Position numbers and translations under genes: made by a program | Notes under the pieces: model-generated | The model's database searches: none | Told to the model about the DNA's origin: nothing | The model's input: only the letters and a program-made list of their open reading frames with translations | From: Mytilus edulis | Taxonomy: Eukaryota > Mollusca > Bivalvia > Mytilida > Mytilidae | DNA: 64,000 nt | Direction: 5' to 3' | Assembly: GCF_963676685.1 (NCBI RefSeq) | Contig: NC_092349.1 | Location: 78,380,604-78,444,603, forward strand | Shown: one piece after another, positions 59,209 to 64,000 of the stretch | How the letters are laid out: each line of letters begins with the position of its first letter | How positions within the stretch are numbered: the first letter of the stretch is position 1

Positions 59209-60747
59209 CTCAATCACAGTCAATCAATCAATCAATCAATCAAAGTATCTTCCTTTAATTATAAAAACATATCAATGAAATAACAAATTAAACAAAACTA
59301 TTTTACACTAATTCACTTACCATAAATTTGATTGTATTTTCAACAAGACCCTGAAAAAATAATTATTTTCGTTCATGAAATGTTGAAATACTAAATAAAG
59401 TCGCCTGTATTTTTAAGTAACTGCCAATGTTTAAACAACAATACTGCAATTGATTGATGTTCAACATCACCTTCAGCTATTGTGCTATTTGATGACAGTC
59501 AGTTTTTATTGGTGTAGGAAGCGTCAGTTTGTTATTGATTATGAGTTTGACTAGGGACGACATCAAAAGTTCAGTTATAGATATATGTAAAAATCAATGT
59601 CGAATAACCACATCTTGCAGCAGTTCAACTCCCCCACCCCCAAACAATTTGAATTAAGTTTTTTATCTTACATTGATCTTTTGATGTCATCCCTTATTCC
59701 TTTGGTATCTTTTAACTCTCTTATACAGTTTTTATAAAAATAATGAAAATAGGAAATACTATCCTAAAAAGCACTATTAAAGCTACATGTATTTCACAAC
59801 CTAATAATAGTTCCCGAAGTTGATTTTAAGTCTGATGTGTATCTTGTACTTTTGTTTGTCTTGTGGAAAACAAACTCATTGCATTCTTGGTCATTATATA
59901 AACACAAAGACTTACCTCTAATTCTACAAAACCAAGATGTACCATGTTTGCTGTAAAGGAGAAAAACAAACTTTACAACTTCATACCATCAAAATACACT
60001 TAAAAAGAGAGAAAGTTGCAAATTCTTATACATTTTTGTTTCAAACGTAAAAACAGTGTACATTTGACAAGCAGCCCAATTAATAACAATTTGATTTACT
60101 TTTGTTTCTTTTCAAAACAAGTAAGCATTTCAGAGAATAAAACTGTGCCTTCTTGGTATGGATCTAAAAATGCTATTCAAATTAGTTTGCAAATTTCCTT
60201 GCATGTTGAATAGAAGAATCAAGCTGTAAAGTTACAGACTGAAATTGACTGTCACAAATTTCTTTAAGAGGACAACTCAAACAAAATACTCCATCAGAAA
60301 GATGATTCAACTATCATTTTACATTCCTTTCAGTCTAAACCTCACATGAACTGTTTTTGGGTGTCAAACCTAGAGCAATCCTCATAGTTAAATAGGAAGA
60401 TCCCATCTATTGCAGGTACACTGGTATTTTCTTGTACCTAAATTGAAAAAATTTCTTGCTCTATCCCATAAGCATGTATTTTATTTTTATTATTTTAAAG
60501 AAGCTGAAACCAACATTTAAATTAGGTGACAGCAGCTGCCCATATTAAATTTAAACAATAATTGATCCAATACAGCTGCTTTTTGATTGTTGAGCATGAT
60601 CTTCAAATAAATCAATAAATACCCACCCAGCAAACATAGTGCATAGTTTCCTTCTAGTGTATTGAAGATAATTCTGGTACTCTGTTCATTGGACAGCAGA
60701 TCTAGGGATCTCTTAAATATCCTGTGAGTTACCAGTAGAGTCAAACA
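38190..60747 (-). CDS. UBE3B: HECT-type E3 ubiquitin ligase UBE3B, C-terminal 784 codons (20 exons; N-terminus not in window)
   Basis: Exons in coding order: 60627-60747, 59916-59950, 59321-59350, 58773-58885, 58048-58190, 57361-57516, 51000-51174, 50116-50234, 48733-48847, 47282-47381, 46337-46456, 45051-45128, 44089-44187, 42983-43090, 42375-42512, 41785-41909, 40457-40639, 39671-39782, 38716-38808, 38190-38381. All junctions are GT/AG and in phase (2355 nt). Animal UBE3B motifs occur throughout: [88 protein letters not shown]. The last holds the catalytic Cys (38289-38291) that forms the ubiquitin thioester before transfer to substrates. The family is about 1070 residues, so roughly the first quarter, including the IQ-motif region, is missing or unrecognised right of 60747. 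UBE3B is preferred over UBE3C because of SGDNAE and DEAGIDQDG. An intact frame despite a 5.6-kb retroelement in one intron suggests a working gene. Confidence 0.93.
38791..38935 (-). repeat. ~60-bp tandem repeat built on the exon-19 splice acceptor
   Basis: The exon 19 start (coding strand tttgtaaccagttg, acceptor at 38809-38810) is echoed twice in the adjoining intron: tttgtatccagtagttc ending at about 38870 and tttgtaaccagtcg at about 38930, spaced 62 and 57 bp. The copies also share taagcata. Diverged, so older than the donor arrays. Confidence 0.7.
39003..39330 (+). mobile_element. tRNA-derived SINE in a UBE3B intron
   Basis: The head resembles a tRNA gene with an A box (tggtgtagtggttagtgc) and a B box (gttcgatttcc) about 45 bases apart, the internal RNA polymerase III promoter. 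A conserved-looking body follows (ctccctcgacacaatttgc, caaagagcaggctaatgcc, tacaaggcagcacttc) and an A-rich end. It is not a functional tRNA: there is no cloverleaf 3' half or acceptor pairing. Confidence 0.7.
40135..40365 (+). repeat. interspersed repeat (ttaatccaccattttctac family)
   Basis: Same blocks as 20636-20860: tccaccattttctacattt, accaagtcaggaatatgaca and ctctaagttcagtatttttg. Ends just before UBE3B exon 17. The open frame 40044-40337 is part of the repeat and not a gene. Confidence 0.65.
40912..41683. mobile_element. 772-bp TIR element in a UBE3B intron
   Basis: The left end cagtcaggggacttacttaa is matched in inverse by the right end (about 41650-41683, ttcaataagttccctgactg). The inverted similarity continues into aatcac/gtgatt-rich sequence. 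The inner region repeats variants of aaatcactgattta. No transposase frame, so it is non-autonomous; no clear target duplication was found. Confidence 0.65.
43435..43690 (+). repeat. interspersed repeat, very common bivalve family
   Basis: Contains gaatgtgtcaaagagacaac, acccgaccatag, cctaaacaaaaatatactag, ttcagtgataatgaacg and caagactaacaaaggc, a string I recognise from mussel transcripts and genomes. The open frame 43347-43529 overlaps it and is not a gene. A short relative lies at 42258-42310. Confidence 0.6.
44325..44460 (+). repeat. interspersed repeat, paired with 50735-50870
   Basis: Shares ggtaccaattt, ggattg(g/a)gaaaaac, ttttgtgg and atggttt...tctacata in order with 50735-50870. Both lie in UBE3B introns. 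Class unknown. Confidence 0.5.
45290..45560 (+). repeat. interspersed repeat (gattgattggttgtg family)
   Basis: gactgattgattggttgtgt followed by caacgccactttggc and ctggctatttcatggcagc resembles a widespread molluscan repeat; the part after 45540 is unique-looking intron sequence. Confidence 0.45.
45679..46371 (-). repeat. 14 x 50/51-bp array of exon-11 end plus splice donor
   Basis: acctctacaatc begins at 45679, 45729, 45779, 45829, 45879, 45929, 45979, 46029, 46080, 46131, 46182, 46233, 46284 and finally 46335, the genuine UBE3B exon 11 boundary. Each unit has the last 36 nt of the exon (coding strand, ending attgtagag) joined to the donor gtaat and about 14 intron bases. One unit (46131) has gtaaaa. 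The periodicity switches from 50 to 51 bp (tggataag versus tggattaa). Ordinary exon sequence resumes beyond 46371. Confidence 0.95.
47775..48240 (+). repeat. interspersed repeat ending in a gacgac tract
   Basis: Begins ttcgctgagcacacctctat, continues actgcagaggtccaaccctg, ctgaatttggattgtaatg, caatatgctgttgcaaattg, ccctatttcctaaactgtt and ends gtttgtggacgacgacgac. I recognise this as a very abundant bivalve repeat. Located in the UBE3B intron between exons 9 and 10. Confidence 0.65.
49375..49585 (+). mobile_element. diverged SINE-like repeat
   Basis: ggtatgggtttttctcaatg, ctgaaggccaaacagtgacc and gtaatcataccaca follow the order of the family at 21655 and 63655, with many changes. Confidence 0.45.
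49598..50150 (-). repeat. 9 x 61-bp array of exon-8 end plus splice donor
   Basis: acttacctatcaagttg starts at 49622 and recurs every 61 bp (49683, 49744, 49805, 49866, 49927, 49988, 50049) up to 50110, the real UBE3B exon 8 boundary. Each unit holds the last ~36 nt of the exon, the donor gtaagt and about 19 further intron bases. Units are nearly identical; the main variant is cctag versus ccgag. The exon sequence departs from the repeat near 50152. Confidence 0.95.
50735..50870 (+). repeat. interspersed repeat, paired with 44325-44460
   Basis: Shares ggtaccaattt, ggattgagaaaaac and a trailing atggttt...gtctacata with 44325-44460. Confidence 0.5.
51335..51514. repeat. left inverted terminal repeat of the DIRS element
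   Basis: 51383-51514 (ttaccatcataaattctgag through cattcaatttcc) is the near-exact reverse complement of 56760-56896. The outer 51335-51382 portion is unique to this end and is mirrored in the internal complementary region at about 51569-51630. Confidence 0.85.
51563..51667. repeat. internal complementary region (ICR) of the DIRS element
   Basis: The first half (aatttatgatggtaagtatt to tttgaatatttta) is the reverse complement of the left terminus (51335-51398). The second half (tatagctataaatacgttac to attctgagt) is the reverse complement of the right terminus (56870-56905). In DIRS-1 this structure templates completion of the ends and circle formation. Confidence 0.85.
51673..52850 (-). CDS. 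DIRS tyrosine recombinase (YR)
   Basis: The frame is open from 54978 to its stop at 51673-51675, but only the last ~390 codons read as a recombinase; the upstream part overlaps RT in another frame and is a shadow. The true start is therefore unclear, and 52850 is an estimate. The core-binding region includes [14 protein letters not shown]. Catalytic residues in order: Arg in [13 protein letters not shown], His and Arg in [10 protein letters not shown] (codons 1027 and 1030 of the long frame), Trp in GFW, and the nucleophile Tyr in SHYLQ (codon 1063). This is the R-H-R-Y set of phage-integrase-type enzymes. It would integrate the circular DNA copy. It overlaps the 3' end of the RT frame by about 260 nt. 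Confidence 0.85.
52590..54683 (-). CDS. DIRS reverse transcriptase / RNase H
   Basis: The frame is open from just after a TGA (54684-54686) to the stop at 52590. The domain begins before the first conventional start: [17 protein letters not shown] lies upstream of the GTG at 54572, and there is no ATG, so expression probably needs frameshifting or internal initiation. Counting from 54572: RT motif [11 protein letters not shown] at 116-126, [10 protein letters not shown] at 148-157, catalytic YLDD at 181-184. RNase H acidic residues: Asp348 (FTDAS), Glu380 (NVLEMKA), Asp405 (ATDN), Asp456 (ILADTLSR). All expected catalytic residues are present. It copies the element RNA into DNA. Confidence 0.88.
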   Translation of the reverse strand, partial: QLPQGKNLQQVPQKSIPVGGRLSFFLNQWKKITSDCYVLSIIRGGLTLQFKNPPPLSAVPMSLSHTQDPVKCQLLSVEVDTMLQKAAIEEVSILTLSPGFYSRLFLVPKKTGGMRPVIDLSILNKFLIVPHFKMETNRSIRASILPGMWTTSLDLSDAYFHIPISKTYRKYLRFVWNNKVFQFKALPFGLSTAPLAFTKIMQAAIAHLHSLSIQIHSYLDDSLLKEFCPIKLRVQTDLVINCFLSLGFLISWKKSEIIPSQDFVFLGEHFLTSVGLVLPPEEKFTKLCQKIHLFLTVQSVTARQFLQLLGLLNSLADVIPLGRLHIRPLQFYLHKLWIAASQEWEALIPITQPLFPHLQWWLVQENVMRGLCLSPQVPSLTLFTDASTLGWGAYLEGLTISGVWSPDLLEEHINVLEMKAVLFALNHFQMSLKNQSVILATDNTTVVAYLKNQGGTHSPSLYQIARDILLLCFQLQVHLVVRHIAGHLNILADTLSRSLAPVNTEWELLQVVFKAVTLHWGSPQIDLFATSLNHKLLTFVSPVPDPKSFAVDAMSLSWKGMFGYAFPPFRFLSPVLQKIAGENCKIIVIAPAWPKQSWFPDLLLLSCACPLVLPLRPDLLSQIKGKVLYQNPEKLHLHAWLLSGLASEREVFLKEQPSISQSLSETPLALSMMQNGQSSQIGVVSGKLILSKSLYNN
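54710..56476 (-). CDS. DIRS gag-like ORF1 (588 codons in this frame)
   Basis: Low-complexity, Pro/Ser/Thr-rich N-terminal third ([23 protein letters not shown]), a middle with a helix-rich acidic part, and a basic Gly/Ser/Lys tail ([28 protein letters not shown]) typical of nucleic-acid-binding gag tails. No zinc knuckle. The frame has no ATG near its start: the likely start ATG is at 56574-56576 in another frame ([19 protein letters not shown]), and the two are separated by an eight-base C/G run at 56491-56498. One base fewer in that run would join them; this could be a mutation, a base-calling error or a slippage site. Confidence 0.75.
   Translation of the reverse strand: MTGVSTTVSGIATYPTLSQGSAMHFGGVPTSTSVTHTLSRSVNSAGTISSVPGTAMGLNLPGSRPPLSYCGYMLPNTGTQPLPSWSQPPWPQSYPYGGFMPNQPGFWPYRDNFYGPPSGVATAPPLAPALPVAVSLTSAVAPSTTVPDSQASSSSHGTQVSDHASPLDGLQKLLLDFGESFKAEFSTLSSRMTLLENRVSSHQPSPAKSVECDEREDDELSVSPGSHERAFLTDEDVESSSSPKVSKTAPEPSSKSAQQPPTKETEDPPSLKDLRDKVYTLMRDEAHIPFLSPSKPKKPSSTFEASCGISQDTVTSHNSFPESGHMTFALQFINEGIANSASEKVANNNISGFGMSSFSDQVKYKDFDIFDSSLGRLVPSCDKSMSSLLGKKPVDGLRLTQPVWSKTENLLRSASQVLGTAEHFLAATGHLLNSEDSVVPAEVRSFLLQLDKALGSSQLLLMGSIANCTLSKRAEYLENISIAEPLKDSLLKSPLSDKMFGLPLQRVQEELSKNPPPVKVSVQVTNGKRSVNATSSSNSTSASGGPPSSAKKRKNNYGKPQNKPNNSGKSSGKPSGGFKGSKKPGSST
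56760..56909. repeat. right inverted terminal repeat of the DIRS element
   Basis: Reverse complement of 51383-51514, with its own outer extension aacgtatttatagctataaa (about 56886-56905) mirrored in the ICR. A 36-bp host tandem repeat starts right at its outer edge. Confidence 0.85.
56912..57150. repeat. 6 x ~36-bp tandem repeat abutting the DIRS right end
   Basis: atgagaagaagcctag recurs at 56930, 56969, 57005, 57041, 57077 and (as atgagaagtagcg) 57113, separated by aaatacaatcaa and an AT run. It lies between the DIRS right ITR and UBE3B exon 6. The open frames across it on both strands are repeat artefacts. Confidence 0.9.
59168..59241. repeat. (CAAT)n microsatellite
   Basis: Nearly pure caat tetranucleotides with an interruption (cactcaatcacag), 80 bases from the donor of UBE3B exon 59321-59350. 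Confidence 0.95.
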
Positions 60748-61519
60748 CTGAAAAATATATTGGCCTCAACTATCAATTAATTGTTTTTTTAAGACAAAAT
60801 GTCATGGTATACATAAAAATTATTTGTCATTAAACTGTTGTCTTATTAAAACTAATCAATCAAACACTTTTCAACTGGTTTTAATTTTGATCTTTTATTA
60901 TGCTTTTCAAGGTAAGGCGAGATTGATCACAAACACGTTAGACCCTGCCAAATTCTGAATGCACTTGTACCCAGCCAGTATCATGTAAGCCAGTAGTTAT
61001 CCATATAATTGTAATTCATTTATTGTTTACATATTAATCAGTGTGTTAGGTTTCTGGTTTCAACTGTTTCATATTTTGTCATCTCAAGGGCTTTTATCGC
61101 TTTATCAAACAAACAAACAAACAAACATTTTATTTGCCAATCACAGCACCCAAAAGGAGCAGAGTATATGTTGTTTATTAATTGCTCATTGTTGAAAGGT
61201 GTACAGTGAGCTGCAATGGTTCACATCCTTGTATTTCGGAGGATACATGTCTCATACATCGCAACTTTTTCACACTAACAATAATTAAATTATTGTGACA
61301 AAAAACTGAATATACTCAAAGTAAGATATATGACAACAATCAAAGAGCTGAAAGCTCTGAGGAAAAATGACGCCACTGCCTCTAATATTGGGATATTTTT
61401 TTATGCAAGTCTTGATTTTCACATACCGTAATAAGTTGAACATTGCAACATGTCTCGTAAGCATATAATTGATATTCGTATATGAGTGTGTGAAGTGAAG
61501 ATGACAACTGACTGGTTTG
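60748..61519. other. UBE3B upstream intron, no exon recognised
   Basis: The exon ending at 60747 begins in phase 0 with a good acceptor, so more coding sequence must exist upstream on the minus strand. I saw no stretch to the right that reads as the expected UBE3B N-terminal region. A short caaa microsatellite (61107-61126) sits in repeat-like sequence. Confidence 0.45.
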
Positions 61520-61855
61520 TTTTTAATACAAATGAATAGGTCAAGAGTCAAGACTACCTAAATGATCTACAGTATCCAATGACTACTGGCATGTTTTATT
61601 GTACAAATAAATGGGTCAAGACTACCTGAATGATCTACAGTATCCAATGACTACTGTCTGTTTTTTTTTTGTACAGATAAATAGGTCAAGAATACTGGAA
61701 TGACATACAATATCCAATGATTACTAGCTGTTCTTTTGTACTAATAAATAGGTCAAGACTATTTATATGATCTACAATATCCAATGACTACTTGCTGTCC
61801 TTTTGTACGTACTAAATAAAGACTACCTGAATGATCTAAAGTATTCTAATTAATG
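61520..61855. repeat. ~65-bp degenerate tandem repeat, about five units
   Basis: aataggtcaagactacctga / tgatctacagtatccaatga / ctactggctgtttttttgta recurs near 61535, 61610, 61680, 61747 and 61812 with indels in the T-run. Confidence 0.8.
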
Positions 61856-61968
61856 TGTATTTTTTTTTCTTGCAATTACATTTTTCTAATTCAAGAATAC
61901 AGACTACTAGTATCCTTTCAAACCAAATGATTATGAAGAGCCTGTTGTAATAAGCTCTTATACCCCAC

Positions 61969-62152
61969 TAGTCCTATAAACATATGACTTCGCATTCTTA
62001 TTCAATTTTTAACTTTTTTATACTGATATTTTCATTTTTTTTTAAATTTTTGAATGCGAAGTGTGACACATTGATAGTAAAAAAAAAATTTATCAGAACA
62101 GTAAATAGAAATAATAAATAATGCTCCTGAGGTCATATGTTATAGGACTAAT
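61969..62152. mobile_element. 184-bp MITE with nested inverted repeats
   Basis: The left end tagtcctataaacatatgac pairs with the right end gtcatatgttataggacta. Just inside, cttcgcattc (about 61989) pairs with gaatgcgaag (about 62052). The element is T/A-rich inside. No coding capacity. Confidence 0.7.
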
Positions 62153-63039
62153 TACCCACATACTCATTAAATAAGTTACTAGTGGCATACACAAATGTAG
62201 TCATTTCTGTTACTTGAAGGAAATTCTATTTCTGTAGATTTACACAATATTGTTATACATGTTTTATTTCACATTGAAGATTAGACAAATAGGGATACTC
62301 CTTTGATTTTTTTATTTCACGTCAGTCAGGTCCCTTTATATGAAACTTGAAACCACTTCTCTGCCATATTGATATTTTATAACAACTCTGCCCATGACCC
62401 ATATAATTTGATATTCATTCTTTAACAGGTCGAGAACTCTAGATTTTCTGACGTCAGAATATATTTGCATAGTAATTTCCAAAACACAAGGCCAATTTGG
62501 CCTTGAAAAACTGACCAATCGACTCAATGAACTACAATGCATTGTGGGCTACTACGAGTAAACTACTACTTAAAACACGTGGAATTAGCGGGGAAACAGT
62601 CAATTAATATATTGTCTGGGACTCTCATTACCAAAGTTTTTATTCTGCAAATATATATAATGTAAAATATATAACGTAATCTTCAATTTGCATGCTCAGA
62701 TTAAAAAAATATTGTTTATTGGCTTCACGATTCGACTTTCTTTTTCGCCTTGCAAAAGTAGTTGAACCGGTTTTGTGCATTGTTATGAATTGAACCTGCA
62801 TTAATTTCACGACATGACACAGTGAAATATCCAATGAAGTGACCACTGTCCAGTAAGAAAATTATTTGAGCTCTTTTAAACCTGTATAATGTAATTTGCA
62901 AAATCATTTCTGCCTAGAAAAACAAGAAACTTTCTTTGAACTCTTCTTTCTGTACTGCATGTGTATTTTTTTTTTATCAGGACCTGAACTAATAGTAAGA
63001 ACATCATAATATTCAGTATGCTAAAAAGAAGTGTTATGA

Positions 63040-63205
63040 AAGCGGCAAGGGCGGGTCCAGCCATTTTAAAAAGGGGGGTCCAAACCCTGGACAAAAGGGG
63101 AGGGGGGTTCCAACTACATGTCCCCATCTAAATGCACTGATCGTCCAAAAAAGGGGGTCCATCCCCTTGAACCCCCGTCCCCTGGATCCGTCACTGAGCG
63201 GGGAC
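63040..63205. repeat. GC-rich interspersed repeat, ggatccgtcactga type
   Basis: gcgggtccagccattttaa, ggggggtccaaaccctggac, gggggtccatccccttgaac and ggatccgtcactgagc follow a palindromic G-run/C-run pattern related to 10251-10370. Confidence 0.55.
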
Positions 63206-63654
63206 GGTATATAGCTCAATACATTTTTTTTATAGTTTCATCCATCGATATTATCCGTTTGTTGCTAATTTTATCACAAAATATACCTCAGAGGTTTTTT
63301 TAACATTCGGCTGCTGTCCTGTTGAAATATGTGAAATATCTCCAATATTAAAAGTCTCTGGAGCATAGTGGGTGCCATATTACCTATTTCTAAAACGTGC
63401 TTTGTATAAAGAAATAAGAAGATGAGGTATGAGTGCCAAATGAGACATCTTTCCAATAAAGACATAATTTAGTAAAGTAAGCAGTCATAGGTCCAATGCT
63501 GAAAAGGAAGCTATCAATGACCCAAAAAAAACTACTTGTGTAAAACAATCCAAATAAAAAAAAAACAAAAAACAAAAAAAAAAACGGCCCAATTAAATAT
63601 ATAATAGGACAAGAAATCTATCCCATCAACAAAAAATATATTGTATAGGAGCCT

Positions 63655-63915
63655 GTATTTCAATGGTTGTCGTTTGTTTATGTGTTACATATTTGTTTTT
63701 CGTTCATTTTTTTTTTTATATAATTAAGGTCGTTAGTTTTCTCGTTTGAATTGTTTTACATTGTCATATCGGGGACTTTTATAGCTGACTATGCGGTATG
63801 GGCTTTGCTCATTGTTGAAGGTCGTACGGTGACCTATAAATGTTAATTTCTGTGTCATTTTGGTCTCTTGTGGACAGCTGTCTCATTGGCAATTATACCA
63901 CAACTTCTTTTTTTA
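63655..63915 (+). mobile_element. SINE-like interspersed repeat
   Basis: Full-looking copy of the family: gttttctcgtttgaattgt, cttttatagctgactatgc, ctttgctcattgttgaagg, cgtacggtgacctat and gtctcattggcaattatacc, ending in a T-rich stretch. Confidence 0.7.
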
Positions 63916-64000
63916 TTATAGATCCAACGCTGCAATTTTTGCAAAACATATCAAATTTTCCACCTTGTCGCACATACATATGGATTAAATCATTACAGCT

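Noticed and set aside
38190-60747. UBE3C instead of UBE3B
   Set aside because: Blocks such as SGDNAE and DEAGIDQDG and the spacing in the HECT C-lobe fit UBE3B better.
62140-62230. Possible additional UBE3B N-terminal exon on the minus strand
   Set aside because: Open for about 20 codons with plausible splice sites, but the translation does not resemble the expected region and overlaps a MITE end.

Overview
The window is AT-rich eukaryotic DNA with spliced genes, long repeat-filled introns, and SINE, MITE, Penelope-like, non-LTR and DIRS-type elements. Several interspersed repeats look like families I know from mussel (Mytilus) and other bivalve genomes, so a marine bivalve is my best guess. 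Nothing here is prokaryotic or viral. All gene models were built by hand from splice sites and reading-frame continuity; no search was run.

Left half (about 1.4-34.5 kb, + strand): two tandemly duplicated five-exon genes, A (8415-17069, 255 aa) and B (25325-34147, 257 aa). Their exon/intron phases are identical. Both start MGCCFSSE, which fits N-myristoylation at Gly2 plus palmitoylation at Cys3/Cys4, and both continue as a largely helical protein whose family I do not recognise. The duplication includes several kilobases of upstream sequence. Comparing the copies therefore gives 'empty sites' for several insertions: a TIR element with a TTCA target duplication at 1484-1951, a nested repeat at 5042-7714, and an insertion that split an older SINE at about 4395-4800. 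Their introns hold Penelope-like fragments, a non-LTR reverse-transcriptase fragment, a broken L1-like ORF1, a palindromic AT satellite and a roughly 37-bp minisatellite shared by intron 3 of both copies. Between A and B lies a broken transposon ORF1 with an SGNH-esterase-like domain (18662-20984, minus).

Right half (38.2-60.7 kb, - strand): the C-terminal three quarters (784 codons, 20 exons) of a UBE3B-type HECT E3 ubiquitin ligase, with the catalytic cysteine in the last exon. The N-terminal exons lie beyond the right edge or were not recognised. A nearly complete DIRS-1-like tyrosine-recombinase retrotransposon (about 51335-56909) sits in one intron, with gag-like, RT/RNase H and recombinase frames plus terminal inverted repeats and an internal complementary region.

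The most unusual pattern is that five separate tandem-repeat arrays each start exactly at a coding-exon edge. Two amplify UBE3B exon ends together with the 5' splice donor (14 x 50/51 bp and 9 x 61 bp). One amplifies a 3' splice acceptor edge. Two begin at the stop codons of UBE3B (47 bp) and gene A (9 x 40 bp). The two gene systems converge at 34-38 kb, where a tandem-repeat-bearing, possibly Helitron-like element lies between them.
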